Source of the DNA: Shinella sp. SUS2
GTDB lineage: Bacteria; Pseudomonadota; Alphaproteobacteria; Rhizobiales; Rhizobiaceae
Direction of reading: 5' to 3'
DNA: 64,000 nt
NCBI RefSeq assembly: GCF_001262505.1
Contig: NZ_KQ410738.1
Location: 1 to 64,000 of the forward strand
Shown here: positions 34,462 through 43,661 of the stretch, piece by piece
How positions within the stretch are numbered: the first letter of the stretch is position 1
How the letters are laid out: each line of letters opens with the position of its first letter
Notes under the pieces: model-generated
The model's input: only the letters and a program-made list of their open reading frames with translations
Told to the model about the DNA's origin: nothing
Databases searched by the model: none
Made by a program: the position numbers and the translations under genes

Positions 34462-35426
34462 ACCCGCGTTATCTTCCCCTCACCGCTACGATTGCGATCT
34501 TCCTCATCGCCTATGCCGTCTGCTTCGCGCAGTACCCCAACATGCTGTCGACGCGGGTGATCGGCAACCTCCTGACCGACAATGCCTTCCTCGGAATCGC
34601 GGCGGTCGGAATGACCTTCGTGATCCTGTCGGGCGGCATCGATCTATCGATCGGTGCGATCATCGCCTTCACGGGCGTGCTTCTCGCCGTGCTGTTGCAA
34701 TCGACGGCGATCCATCCGCTTGCCGCCTTCGTGCTGGCGCTTCTCATCACCACCGCCTTTGGCGCTTTGATGGGTGCGATCATCCATCACCTCGAAATGC
34801 CGCCCTTCATCGTCACGCTCGCCGGCATGTTCCTGGCGCGCGGCATGGCCTTCGTGCTGTCGATCGATTCCATCCCGATCAAGCACCCCTTCTACGCTAC
34901 CCTGAAGAGCGTCTACTACAAGCTGCCCGGTGGCGGGCGCATCACCCTCATCGGCGGGCTGATGCTCCTCGTCTTCGCTGCCGGCATTCTGATCGCCCAC
35001 CGCACCCGCTTCGGCGCCAACATCTACGCGCTCGGCGGCAGCACGGCGACGGCACGGCTGATGGGCGTGCCGATCGGGCGCACGACAGTGATGATCTATG
35101 CCCTTTCCGGTTTTCTTGCAGGGCTTTCCGGCATCGTCTTCTCGCTCTACACCTCTGCCGGTTATTCGCTTGCCACCGTCGGCGTGGAGCTCGACGCGAT
35201 CGCCGCGGTCGTGATCGGCGGCACACTGCTGACCGGCGGCTCCGGCTTCGTCGCCGGCACATTGGTCGGCATCCTCATTCAGGGCCTCATCCAAACCTAC
35301 ATTACCTTCGATGGATCGCTGTCGAGCTGGTGGACGAAGATCCTGATCGGCCTGTTGCTGTTCGCCTTCATCCTGCTCCAGAAGGGCCTGATCCTCGTGG
35401 CGGATCGGCGGAGGCGACATGCCTGA
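34458..35426 (+). CDS. yjfF: ABC sugar transporter permease, YjfF type
   Basis: 322 residues, RbsC-family permease: GMTFVILSGGIDLSIGAIIAF, LEMPPFIVTLAGMFLARG, GGSTATARLMGVPI (coupling loop) and LDAIAAVVIGGTLLTGGSG. Second permease of the galactofuranose-type importer. GGCGAGGAGACGAA precedes the ATG, which overlaps the ytfT stop. Followed after 60 bases by a GntR gene on the same strand. Confidence 0.93.
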   Translation: MNPRYLPLTATIAIFLIAYAVCFAQYPNMLSTRVIGNLLTDNAFLGIAAVGMTFVILSGGIDLSIGAIIAFTGVLLAVLLQSTAIHPLAAFVLALLITTAFGALMGAIIHHLEMPPFIVTLAGMFLARGMAFVLSIDSIPIKHPFYATLKSVYYKLPGGGRITLIGGLMLLVFAAGILIAHRTRFGANIYALGGSTATARLMGVPIGRTTVMIYALSGFLAGLSGIVFSLYTSAGYSLATVGVELDAIAAVVIGGTLLTGGSGFVAGTLVGILIQGLIQTYITFDGSLSSWWTKILIGLLLFAFILLQKGLILVADRRRRHA

Positions 35427-35486
35427 AACGCATCCTGCCGCCTTCGCCCGTATCCGAAACCCCGACGGCTAGGCGGAGATGAACCG

Positions 35487-36236
35487 GTGCGCAAGAAGGG
35501 CCTGCTCGAAACGATGATGAACGGACCCGTGGCCAGCACCAGCCACTCGCAGGTCGTGGGTGAACTCGGCAGGGCGATCGTCGCCGGCGAATTTGCAGTT
35601 GGCGCCACGCTGCCGGGCGACGCGGAACTCGAGGCCCGCTTCGGCGTCTCGCGCACGGTGCTTCGCGAAGCGATGAAGACGCTGGCAGCCAAGGGGCTCG
35701 TCGTTCCCCGCGCCCGCATCGGCACGCGCGTCACGGCAAAGACCCAGTGGAACCTCTTCGACAGCGACATTCTTACCTGGCACTTCGCCGTCGGTGTGGA
35801 CGAGCAGTTCCTCGTTCACCTCAGCGAGATCCGCCTCGGTTTCGAGCCACAGGCCGCCGCCCTCGCCGCCCGCCACGCGAGCGAGACCGACATCAACCAG
35901 ATGATGCTGCTTGCCGTCGCCATGGGCGATCCGGCCCACACACCGGAAACCCTGGCGCTCGCCGATCTTCGTTTCCATCTCAGCGTGATCGACGCCGCGC
36001 GCAATCCTTTCATGCGTACGGTGGGCAGCCTCATCGAGGCAGCGCTGGCCGGCATCTTCAAGCTCTCTTCGCCCGCCGCCGACCAAATCAAGATCGGCGA
36101 CGTCGCCGCGAGCCATATGCGTATCGTCGAGGAAATTCGCCGGCGCGACGAAGACGGCGCCCGGCGTGCCATGGAAACGGTTATCCGCGTCGGCCGCAAC
36201 CGCCTGACGGACACGCTGGCGCGGAAGCAGCCGTAG
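35487..36236 (+). CDS. GntR-family regulator, FCD type
   Basis: 249 residues: winged helix (about 22-75; GELGRAIVAGEFAVGATLPGDAELEARFGVSRTVLREA in part) and FCD domain with LADLRFHLSVIDAARN and ASHMRIVEEIRRRD histidines. GTG start with GGCGGAG upstream; an ATG nine codons in is the alternative. Placed at the end of the ytfQRT-yjfF operon, so it probably represses that operon in response to the sugar or a derived acid. Its stop is 16 bases from the convergent napC stop. Confidence 0.88.
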   Translation: MRKKGLLETMMNGPVASTSHSQVVGELGRAIVAGEFAVGATLPGDAELEARFGVSRTVLREAMKTLAAKGLVVPRARIGTRVTAKTQWNLFDSDILTWHFAVGVDEQFLVHLSEIRLGFEPQAAALAARHASETDINQMMLLAVAMGDPAHTPETLALADLRFHLSVIDAARNPFMRTVGSLIEAALAGIFKLSSPAADQIKIGDVAASHMRIVEEIRRRDEDGARRAMETVIRVGRNRLTDTLARKQP

Positions 36237-36252
36237 CGCTCAAGTCCCGCAA

Positions 36253-36960
36253 TTAGAACGTCATTGCCCCATGCGCGCTTGCCACCGCCTTGCGCAAGTC
36301 CTCGATCGCGCCGTTGGATGCCGTGGGACGCTCCTTGCCCTCCAGCTCGCGCGGCATCTTCCAGCCGGGATCGACGCCTTCCATGTTGGGCAGTTCGTGA
36401 GCGATACCCTTGTGGCAGTCGATGCAGGTCGCCTTGCCGGGCAGGAGGAACTTGGCATGGATGTCCGCCGCACGCTGGGTCTGCTTGGTGAAATCCATCG
36501 CCACGGACGAATGGCAGTTGCGGCATTCCAGACTGTCATTCGCCTTCAGCCGCGCCCATTCGTGCTGGGCAAGCTCCAGCCGCTTGTCGAGGAATTTCTC
36601 GCGCGTGTTGATCGTGCCGAAGATCTTGCCCCAGACCTCCTTCGATGCCTGCATCTTGCGGGCGATCTTGTCGGTCCACTCATGCGGCACATGGCAATCC
36701 GGACAGGAGGCACGCACGCCGGAGCGGTTGGTGAAATGCACCGTATTGGTTAGTTCCTGATAGACGTTGTCCCGCATCTCATGGCACGAGGTGCAGAATG
36801 TCTCCGTGTTCGTCAGCTCCAGCGCCGTGTTGAAGGCACCCCAGAACATGACCCCGCCGACAAAGCCGCCAAGCGTCAGGAAGGCGAGGCTGAGCGTTGC
36901 CGCGGGCGTGGTAAGCATGGTCCAGACCCAGGCGATCAGTGCCTTGATGCGCGCCACCAT
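36253..36960 (-). CDS. napC: Tetrahaem cytochrome NapC, quinol dehydrogenase
   Basis: 235 residues. One N-terminal helix (about 18-42) anchors the protein; four CxxCH haem sites lie at 56-60, 86-90, 146-150 and 179-183. NapC takes electrons from the quinol pool and passes them to NapB/NapA in the periplasm. ATG at 36960 shares bases with the napB stop; a GTG one codon earlier is possible. Last gene of napEFDABC. C-terminal tail after the last haem is longer than usual and charged. Confidence 0.95.
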   Translation of the reverse strand: MVARIKALIAWVWTMLTTPAATLSLAFLTLGGFVGGVMFWGAFNTALELTNTETFCTSCHEMRDNVYQELTNTVHFTNRSGVRASCPDCHVPHEWTDKIARKMQASKEVWGKIFGTINTREKFLDKRLELAQHEWARLKANDSLECRNCHSSVAMDFTKQTQRAADIHAKFLLPGKATCIDCHKGIAHELPNMEGVDPGWKMPRELEGKERPTASNGAIEDLRKAVASAHGAMTF

Positions 36961-37451
36961 CACTCGCTTCCCGCCTTTGTGACACCCATCTCGCTCATGT
37001 CCTTGAACGTGTTCTCGACGAGCGGCTTCCTGTCGGCCTGCGGCACATGGCAGGCGGTGCAGAAGTAGCGCCGCGGCGAGACGTCCGCGAGCATCTGGCC
37101 CTCGCGCGTCATGTAGTGGGTGATGCTGATCATGGGCGCGCCGGCATCCTGCGAGAATTCACGCTTGTGGCAGGAAAGACAGCGGTTGGCATTGACCGAC
37201 AACTGGTAGCCGTCGATCGAGTGCGGGATGACCGGCGGCTGTTCCGGGTAGGCGCGCATGCGCCTGATATCGTCGACGATCCATTTCGGCAGGGGATCGG
37301 CCGGCAGGGTCTGCATCGCGTCCCCCTGCGGGCCGGAAAGCTGCGGCACCATCTGCGCCATGGCCCCGGTGGCAAGCACCGCAACGCCGATCGCGGCGAA
37401 AATCCATCCGGGGCTCGGGGTCAGGCGACGGGTTCGATCTTGACTGCGCAT
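36960..37451 (-). CDS. napB: Dihaem cytochrome NapB, nitrate reductase small subunit
   Basis: 163 residues: signal segment (WIFAAIGVAVLATGAMAQ, cleavage near 33), haem sites CLSCH at 91-95 and CTACH at 131-135, and distal His ligands in HSIDGY and THYM. Passes electrons from NapC to NapA in the periplasm. The start at 37451 overlaps the napA end by 31 bases; a longer open frame upstream is napA read out of frame. Confidence 0.95.
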   Translation of the reverse strand: MRSQDRTRRLTPSPGWIFAAIGVAVLATGAMAQMVPQLSGPQGDAMQTLPADPLPKWIVDDIRRMRAYPEQPPVIPHSIDGYQLSVNANRCLSCHKREFSQDAGAPMISITHYMTREGQMLADVSPRRYFCTACHVPQADRKPLVENTFKDMSEMGVTKAGSE

Positions 37452-39925
37452 TTCTTGAAATCCGTCTGTTTCGAGATGGGGTCGGTGGCGTCGAGCGTAA
37501 CCTTGTTGATGAGCTGGCTGGCATCGAACCACGGCACGAAGATCACGCCCGGCGGCATGCGGTTGCGTCCGCGCGTCTCGACGCGCGAGCGGATCTCGCC
37601 GCGCCGGGAGATGATGCGGATTTCCGATCCCTGGTTGAGGCCGCGCTTGCGCGCATCGTCGGCATTCATGAAGCAGCGCGCGCCGGGGAAGGCCTTGTAG
37701 AGCTCTGGCACGCGCATGGTCATCGAGCCGGAATGCCAATGCTCCAGCACGCGTCCCGTGACGAGCCAGGTGTCGTACTCGTTGTCGGGGGATTCGGCCG
37801 GCGGCTCGTAGGGCACGGCGATGATCGCCGCCTTGCCGTCCTTGTTGCCATAGAATTTCACCCCTTCGCCGGCCTTCACATAGGGATCGTAACCCTCACG
37901 GTAACGCCACAGCGTCTCCTTGCCGTCGACCACCGGCCAGCGCAGACCGCGCACCTCGTGATAGGTGTCGTAAGGCGCAAGATCGTGGCCATGGCCGCGG
38001 CCGAAAGCAGCATACTCCTCGAACAGCCCTTTCTGCAGGTAGAAGCCGAACTGCTGCGCCTCGTTGTTGGCGTGGTCGGGACTGATCTCGCTGACGGGAA
38101 ACTTCGCCACATCGCTCTCGGCAAACAGCACCTGGTAGAGCGTCTTGCCCTTGTAGGCGGGGTTGGCCGCCAGGATCTCCGCCGGCCAGACCTCGTCCGT
38201 GGCGAAGCGCTTGGAGAACTCGACCATCTGCCAGAGATCGGACCGCGCCTCGCCCGGCGCTTGCACAAGCTGATGCCAGACATGGGTTCGTCGCTCGGCA
38301 TTCCCGTAGGCGCCCTCCTTCTCCACCCACATGGCGGCTGGGAGGATGAGGTCCGCGCTCATCGCCGTGATCGTCGGATAGGCATCCGACACGACAATGA
38401 AGTTCTCCGGGTTGCGATAGCCCTTGTAGGTCTCGTTCGAGGTGTTCGGACCGGCCTGGACGTTGTTGTTGACCTGCACCCAGTAGAAATTGAGCTTGCC
38501 GTCGCGAAGCATGCGGTCCTGCTGGACGGCGTGGTAGCCGGGCTTTTCCGGGATGAGCCCGTGCGGCACGCGCCAGATTTCTTCCGCATGCTTGCGGTGT
38601 TCCGGGTTCGTCACCACCATGTCGGCCGGCAGGCGGTGGGCGAAGGTTCCGACCTCGCGCGCCGTGCCGCAGGCCGACGGCTGGCCGGTCAGCGAGAACG
38701 GACTGTTGCCGGGCTCGGAGATCTTGCCCGTCAGAAGATGGAGGTTATAGACCATCTGGTTCGCCCAGACGCCGCGCACATGCTGGTTGAAGCCCATGGT
38801 CCAGAGCGACATGACCTTGCGGCCCGGGTCGGCATAGAGCTCGGCGAGTTGCTTGAGGAAGCCAGCCTCGACGCCGGTCATCTCGACCGCCTTTTCCAGC
38901 GTGTATTCGGCAACGAAGGCCTTGAAGGCCTCGTAGTCCATCGGTTCCGTCTTGCCCGGATCGGCGGAATTGGCCGCCTTGACCTCCACCGGGTCGTCCG
39001 GCCTGAGGCCATAGCCGATATCGGTGACGCCGCGCACGAACTTCGTGTGGTTGCGTACGAAATCCTCGTTCACCCGGCCGGACTGGATGATGTGGTTGGC
39101 GATATAGTTGAGGATCACCAGGTCCGTGCCCGGCTTGAAGACCATCGGGATGTCGGCAAGGTCCATGCTGCGATGGGTGAAGGTGGACAAAACGGCCACG
39201 CGCACATGCTCGTTGCCAAGCCGCCGGTCGGCGATGCGCGTCCACAGGATCGGGTGCATCTCCGCCATATTCGAGCCCCAGAGCACGAAGGCATCGGCAT
39301 GCTCGAAGTCGTCGTAGCAGCCCATCGGCTCGTCCATGCCGAAGGTGCGCATGAAGGCGACGGCGGCAGAGGCCATGCAGTGGCGGGCGTTCGGGTCGAG
39401 ATTGTTCGAGCGGAAGCCGGCGCGCATCAGCTTGGTCGCGGCATAGCCCTCGAAGATCGTCCACTGACCGGAACCGAACATGCCGACAGCGGTTGGCCCC
39501 TTTTCCTTCAGCACCTTCTTGGCCTGGTCGGCCATCACGTCAAAGGCCTCTTCCCAGGTCACCGGCTCGAACTCGCCGTCCTTGGCATAGACGCCGTTTC
39601 GCTTGCGCAGAAGCGGCGCTGTCAGGCGGTCCGTACCGTACATGATCTTCGACAGGAAATAGCCCTTGATGCAGTTGAGACCGCGATTGACCTCAGCCTG
39701 CATGTCACCGTGCGTGGCGACGACCTTGCCCTCCTTGACGCCCACCATGACGCCGCAGCCGGTGCCGCAGAAGCGGCAGGGCGCCTTGTCCCATTTGATC
39801 TCCAGCGCGCTCACCCCGCCCGGAACCGGCTGGGCGGCGGCAGGCAGCGCGATGCCTGCCGCCGCCGCCGCAACGCCCGCCGCCTGGGCCTTCAGGATGT
39901 CACGCCGCGTCAGTTCGCTGCCCAT
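37421..39925 (-). CDS. napA: Periplasmic nitrate reductase catalytic subunit NapA
   Basis: 834 residues, family length. Twin-arginine signal LTRRDILKAQAAGVAAAAAG; 4Fe-4S cysteines C50-x2-C53-x3-C57-x27-C85; molybdenum-ligand Cys183 in NARHCMASA; bis-MGD binding domains to the end (TGRVLEHWHSGSMTMR). Reduces nitrate to nitrite with electrons from NapB. Start at 39925 keeps the Tat signal at the N-terminus and overlaps napD by 26 bases. No nitrite reductase is in the window, so the product must be handled elsewhere or used for redox balancing. Confidence 0.97.
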   Translation of the reverse strand: MGSELTRRDILKAQAAGVAAAAAGIALPAAAQPVPGGVSALEIKWDKAPCRFCGTGCGVMVGVKEGKVVATHGDMQAEVNRGLNCIKGYFLSKIMYGTDRLTAPLLRKRNGVYAKDGEFEPVTWEEAFDVMADQAKKVLKEKGPTAVGMFGSGQWTIFEGYAATKLMRAGFRSNNLDPNARHCMASAAVAFMRTFGMDEPMGCYDDFEHADAFVLWGSNMAEMHPILWTRIADRRLGNEHVRVAVLSTFTHRSMDLADIPMVFKPGTDLVILNYIANHIIQSGRVNEDFVRNHTKFVRGVTDIGYGLRPDDPVEVKAANSADPGKTEPMDYEAFKAFVAEYTLEKAVEMTGVEAGFLKQLAELYADPGRKVMSLWTMGFNQHVRGVWANQMVYNLHLLTGKISEPGNSPFSLTGQPSACGTAREVGTFAHRLPADMVVTNPEHRKHAEEIWRVPHGLIPEKPGYHAVQQDRMLRDGKLNFYWVQVNNNVQAGPNTSNETYKGYRNPENFIVVSDAYPTITAMSADLILPAAMWVEKEGAYGNAERRTHVWHQLVQAPGEARSDLWQMVEFSKRFATDEVWPAEILAANPAYKGKTLYQVLFAESDVAKFPVSEISPDHANNEAQQFGFYLQKGLFEEYAAFGRGHGHDLAPYDTYHEVRGLRWPVVDGKETLWRYREGYDPYVKAGEGVKFYGNKDGKAAIIAVPYEPPAESPDNEYDTWLVTGRVLEHWHSGSMTMRVPELYKAFPGARCFMNADDARKRGLNQGSEIRIISRRGEIRSRVETRGRNRMPPGVIFVPWFDASQLINKVTLDATDPISKQTDFKKCAVKIEPVA

Positions 39926-40184
39926 GCACCTCGTCCTCTTCCAATTCGACATGCTCGAAAACCATGTTCGCCGCGATCACGCCGTCGAGGACGGAGATGC
40001 GCGTCAGCGTATCCCCGAGCACACCGGTGTTCGGCCCCTCTATGACGACGACGATCTTGCCTTTGTCCGCACCGTGCACCTCGACATTGTCGATGGTCGC
40101 AAGTGTCGCCAACACGCTGTCGAGCGCGCCCGGCTTCGTGGCGACCACAGCGCTGGAGATATGATGGCGCCGCTGTTCAGACAT
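39900..40184 (-). CDS. napD: NapD, NapA signal-peptide chaperone
   Basis: 94 residues with the ferredoxin-like NapD fold: HHISSAVVATKPGALDSVLATLATIDNVEVH begins with the conserved ISS, followed by GKIVVVIEG. NapD binds the NapA Tat signal in the cytoplasm until cofactors are inserted. Overlaps napF by eight bases upstream and napA downstream. Confidence 0.92.
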   Translation of the reverse strand: MSEQRRHHISSAVVATKPGALDSVLATLATIDNVEVHGADKGKIVVVIEGPNTGVLGDTLTRISVLDGVIAANMVFEHVELEEDEVHGQRTDAA

Positions 40185-40677
40185 GGGCGGCCTCCGCGCC
40201 TCGCGGCGCGGTCGCAACCGCGCCGACGGGACAGACGGAAATGCAGGCGCCACAGCCCGTGCAGGCCTCGGCCGTCAGCTCCGGCACGAACGGCCCGCCA
40301 CGCACCGGCCGAAAGCGAATGGCGCCGGTGGGACAGGCGTCACGGCAGGCCTGGCAATCAACCCCCTGGAACGGCAGGCAGGAAGGCCCGATGGCAACGG
40401 CATGATCGAAGCGGGCGGCAAGCCCATCGGTGAACACCGGCTCGGGACAGCTTTGCGCGCAGGCGCCGCAGAAAGTGCATTCCGCCACGGAAAAATCGAG
40501 AAGAGGCACTCCATCGACAAGACCGACAATGCCGGTCGGACAGTGTTCGACGCATTGCCCGCAGCCCGTGCAGTCTGCAAGCCCGCCTTCCGCAATCCCG
40601 GGCGGGCGAATACCGGCGACCGCGGCGCGCCTGCCACCGCTCAGAAACATCCGCCTGGAAAGGACTTGCTGCGTCAT
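40177..40677 (-). CDS. napF: NapF, ferredoxin-type maturation protein
   Basis: 166 residues with four cysteine clusters of the C-x2-C-x2-C-x3-C type: CTGCGQCVEHCP, CTFCGACAQSCP, a shorter CQACRDACP group after a lone cysteine, and CTGCGACISVCP. NapF is a cytoplasmic iron-sulfur protein that assists NapA cluster loading. MTQQVLSRRMFLSGG at the start resembles a twin-arginine motif but NapF is normally cytoplasmic. Nine bases after napE. Confidence 0.92.
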   Translation of the reverse strand: MTQQVLSRRMFLSGGRRAAVAGIRPPGIAEGGLADCTGCGQCVEHCPTGIVGLVDGVPLLDFSVAECTFCGACAQSCPEPVFTDGLAARFDHAVAIGPSCLPFQGVDCQACRDACPTGAIRFRPVRGGPFVPELTAEACTGCGACISVCPVGAVATAPRGAEAAHV

Positions 40678-40686
40678 GACCGTCCC

Positions 40687-40878
40687 TCAATGACCGGGCG
40701 GACCCGGCGGGCCGTAGAGGATCTGAAACATCCAGACGAGGAAACCATAACCGCCGACCACACCGACAGCGACGATCGGCCAGATGCCGAAAGCAAGGAC
40801 AAAGAACGTAACAAGCTCCCGTCGCCGTCGAGATACGGGTTGTTGCGGCGCCAGTTGTTCCGGGGCGACCTCAGACAA
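40687..40878 (-). CDS. napE: NapE, small membrane protein
   Basis: 63 residues: charged N-terminus (SRRRRELVTFFVLAFGIWPI) and one long hydrophobic segment (about 23-53), ending PPGPPGH. NapE is the first gene in rhizobial napEFDABC operons; its role is unknown. AAGGAACATGTCC-like ribosome region (AGGAACAT) precedes the start. Confidence 0.9.
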   Translation of the reverse strand: MSEVAPEQLAPQQPVSRRRRELVTFFVLAFGIWPIVAVGVVGGYGFLVWMFQILYGPPGPPGH

Positions 40879-41382
40879 GGAACATGTCCTCCGATACCAT
40901 TCAGTGCCGCAATACTAGCATTGCCCCCCCTGAAAATAAAGTGAAATAAATATTTCTATTTTACTCAAGAATACTTTTGCGCAATATCAATTGTCGATAT
41001 ATTCGTACAGATATAACGATTCAAAGAATTTCTTATAAAATGAATGAAAAATACAGAATTAAATGTCACGATCCGAGGCAAATATTAGACATTTGTCATT
41101 TCAGAGGAAAAACTATTCGCGGGGAAACAGGGTTTCTGGCCTGTCTTGGAGGAGCACGTCGCAGCTGCACCCCGGCAAACATCCGCCAGGCAGGGTGGCC
41201 ATTCCGAATTCGCCCCCACGCATATTTCACCTCGCGGGTGCTCGTGGTGCCAGAAGGACAGGAGGCTGGACGTTGGAGCAACGCTTTTGCTGTCGCACGA
41301 ATCCGCAGGCCGACTGAAGCCAGCGACCTTTCCATTCACGGCAATCCCGCTGATCGCATCGATCGGCGAGGGCACGCGCTCT
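40879..41382. other. 504-base gap: nap promoter region, otherwise no gene seen
   Basis: About 40920-41110 is strikingly AT-rich compared with its surroundings and contains the FNR/NnrR-type box at 40977-40990. The remainder to 41382 shows no convincing reading frame on either strand. Confidence 0.6.
40977..40990 (-). promoter_or_regulatory. FNR/FixK/NnrR-like box upstream of napE
   Basis: Read toward napE it is TTGAT-ATTG-CGCAA, combining an FNR/FixK left half (TTGAT) with an NnrR/Dnr-like right half (CGCAA). Centre lies about 105 bases from the napE start, leaving room for a -41.5 activator site. Suggests oxygen or nitric-oxide control of the nap operon. Confidence 0.55.
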
Positions 41383-42372
41383 TCAAACGCGAAGATCCTT
41401 CGCGAGCGTTTCGATGTCGCCGAGATACCGCCGCAAACGGGCGGGATTGTCGGGAAGCTCCGGTCGCGCGGCCGCCCAGCCGACATAGGTGAGCGCGCGC
41501 AGCAGCAGGAACAGCGGCAGGTGCTGGAAATCCGGTTCCGCCTGCGGCCGGACGGCAGTATAGCCTTCCAGCAAGGCCCCGCGCAGCTGCGGGTAGTCCG
41601 GCTCGTGCCTGTTGCGCAGCAGCGCGGTTGCCAGATCGAACAGCCGGAAACCGAAGCCGCAGTCGTCGAAGTCGATGAAGGCGACCGCGCCATCCGCCAC
41701 GAGGACGTTTTCGCGCACGAGGTCGGCATGGATCAGGCCGTAGTCCAGACCTGGCGCCAGCGCCGAAAGCCGCGGCAGCAGACGGTCCCGCAGGCGCGCA
41801 AGGTCATCCCGCTGCGTCGGCGCAAGCAGCGGGCAATCCCAGAACCGGCCCCAGAAGGGCGCCTGCCCCAGCAACCCTTCGACATCCCAGGCCGGGCGCT
41901 CAAATCCCGCCGCCTGCACGAAACCATCGGCTACGTCGTGAAGGCGCGCCATTTCCTGCCCGATGACGCGAAAGAGCGCCGGGAGGTCGCGGCCGGTACG
42001 CGGAAGCGGAGCTCCGGTATCGCCGAGCGGCTCGCCCTCCATCCAGCCAATCAGATCGGCATAGTGCGGAGCAGAGCTCTCCGGAGAAGGCAGGACGGCG
42101 AGCAGGCTGCCATCCGCCGCGGCGATCGGCAGCGGCACGGCGATGCCTTTCTCACGCAGCAGCGCCATGAAGGCCAGTTCGGAGGCAAGCGCCACGGGCG
42201 AATGATAAGCAGGGCGGTGCAGCCGCAAGGCCGCCGGACGACCATCCCGCAGGCGGACCTTGAAGACCGCGTTCTCGCGGTATTTCAACAATTCAGGTAC
42301 CTGGTCCGGCAGGTTCCAATGCGCAATGGCGCTCGCCGCCCGTGCCGTCAGGGTTGCGATCATGTCGTCCAT
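41383..42372 (-). CDS. APH-family small-molecule kinase (choline/homoserine/hydroxylysine kinase-like)
   Basis: 329 residues of the aminoglycoside phosphotransferase fold: Lys in ENAVFKVRL, catalytic LIHADLVRENVLV (HxDxxxxN) and metal IDFDDCGFG. Family members phosphorylate hydroxyls of choline, homoserine, 5-hydroxylysine or antibiotics. It directly follows a class III PLP enzyme resembling phosphoethanolamine and phosphohydroxylysine phospho-lyases, the pairing seen for human HYKK and PHYKPL, so an amino-alcohol or hydroxylysine kinase is likely and antibiotic resistance unlikely. ATG at 42372 chosen; it starts at the stop of the upstream gene. Confidence 0.82.
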   Translation of the reverse strand: MDDMIATLTARAASAIAHWNLPDQVPELLKYRENAVFKVRLRDGRPAALRLHRPAYHSPVALASELAFMALLREKGIAVPLPIAAADGSLLAVLPSPESSAPHYADLIGWMEGEPLGDTGAPLPRTGRDLPALFRVIGQEMARLHDVADGFVQAAGFERPAWDVEGLLGQAPFWGRFWDCPLLAPTQRDDLARLRDRLLPRLSALAPGLDYGLIHADLVRENVLVADGAVAFIDFDDCGFGFRLFDLATALLRNRHEPDYPQLRGALLEGYTAVRPQAEPDFQHLPLFLLLRALTYVGWAAARPELPDNPARLRRYLGDIETLAKDLRV

Positions 42373-42376
42373 CGCG

Positions 42377-43660
42377 TCACAGCCCACCCAGCACGTCGTC
42401 GAGCGCTGCCAGCATCAAATCGGCATTCTCCCGGGAGAAGGGCATGGGCGGGCGGATCTTTGTGGCGTTCTGGTGGATGCCGAGCTTGCCCATCAGCACA
42501 CCACGCTCGCGCATGCCGTTGACGACCCGCGTGGCGATGTCCGAGGCGGGCGTCTTTTCCTGCCGGTCGAGCACCAGTTCGGCCCCGAAGAACAGGCCGC
42601 TGCCGCGCACATTGCCGATCAGCGGGTGTTTGTCCGCCAGCTTCTGCAACCCCGCGCAGGCATAGGCGCCGACATGAAGCGCGTTCTCCTGCAGCTTCTC
42701 CTCCTCCAGCACGTCGAGCACGGCCATCGCCGCAGCGCAGGATACCGGATTGCCGCCAAAGGTGTTGAAGTAGCGAAACGCCTTTCGAAACGCATTCAGC
42801 GTTTCGGATGCGGCGACGACACCACCGACCGGATGGCCATTGCCCATCGGCTTGCCGAGGGTGACGATATCAGGGAGGATGCCGGCCTTCTGGTGCCCCC
42901 AAAGGTGGGTGCCGGTGCGGCCGAAACCGGGCTGCACCTCGTCGCAGATGACAAGGCCCCCGGCCTTCCTTGCCGCCGCGACGGCGGGCGCCAGGAAGTC
43001 TTCCGGCAAGTCCGGAAAACCCTCATTGGCGAAGAACGGATCGATGATCAGCGCGGAAAAGCCGAAGGGACTTTCCTGCAGCGAGGCGATTGCCGCCTCC
43101 ACCGCAGCGGCCCAGGCCTCGGCAAAGGCCTTGCCGCCCTCCCCGCCGAGCGGACGATAGGCATCCGGCGCCGGCACATGGCGGACGTGGCCACCGTAGC
43201 CGCCGACCGGCGGCATGCGCGTCGAGAGTTGCGAGACCGCCGTCGTGTTGCCATGATAGGTGAAATCGGTGGCGATGACGCCCGTCCTGCCGGTCACCGC
43301 CTGCGCCATGCGCAAGGCCACGTCGTTGGCCTCGCTGCCGGTGCAGGTAAGGATGGCCGTGTCGAGGCTCCTGTCGAAGGTCGCCGTCAGCCGCTCGACA
43401 TAGTCAAGAATCCCTTCATGCAGGTAGCGTGTGTGGGTATTGAGCGTCGAGGCCTGCCGGCAGATCGCCTCGACCACCCGCGGATGGCAATGGCCGACAT
43501 GCGGCACGTTGTTGTAGCAATCGAGATATTTGCGCCCGTCCGCATCCCACAGAAAGACGCCCTCGCCTCTGACCAGATGCACCGGGTCGTCATAGAAGAG
43601 CGACATGTTGCGGCCGAGCAGCTGCTCGCGGCGGGCGCGCAGGGCTTGTGCGCCGGTCAT
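42377..43660 (-). CDS. Class III PLP enzyme, phospho-lyase-like aminotransferase
   Basis: 427 residues. Class III aminotransferase fold with ILTCTGSEANDVALRMA (PLP phosphate), ICDEVQPGFGRTG (PLP aspartate) and the Schiff-base lysine in VTLGKPMGNGHP. The stretches YDDPVHLVRGEG, CYNNVPHVGHCHP and NTHTRYLHEG are close to AGXT2L-type ethanolamine-phosphate and 5-phosphohydroxylysine phospho-lyases, which remove phosphate and ammonia to give an aldehyde. Four bases upstream of the kinase gene, and one base after the next aminotransferase gene. The lyase reading is inference from motifs and pairing. Confidence 0.85.
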   Translation of the reverse strand: MTGAQALRARREQLLGRNMSLFYDDPVHLVRGEGVFLWDADGRKYLDCYNNVPHVGHCHPRVVEAICRQASTLNTHTRYLHEGILDYVERLTATFDRSLDTAILTCTGSEANDVALRMAQAVTGRTGVIATDFTYHGNTTAVSQLSTRMPPVGGYGGHVRHVPAPDAYRPLGGEGGKAFAEAWAAAVEAAIASLQESPFGFSALIIDPFFANEGFPDLPEDFLAPAVAAARKAGGLVICDEVQPGFGRTGTHLWGHQKAGILPDIVTLGKPMGNGHPVGGVVAASETLNAFRKAFRYFNTFGGNPVSCAAAMAVLDVLEEEKLQENALHVGAYACAGLQKLADKHPLIGNVRGSGLFFGAELVLDRQEKTPASDIATRVVNGMRERGVLMGKLGIHQNATKIRPPMPFSRENADLMLAALDDVLGGL

Positions 43661-43661
43661 T

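Noticed and set aside
37733..40045. 770-codon plus-strand frame opposite napA
   Set aside because: His/Arg/Gly-rich mirror of NapA; NapA has all cofactor ligands.
41383..42372. Aminoglycoside resistance gene
   Set aside because: The fold fits, but its pairing with a phospho-lyase-like enzyme and lack of any resistance context favour a metabolic kinase.
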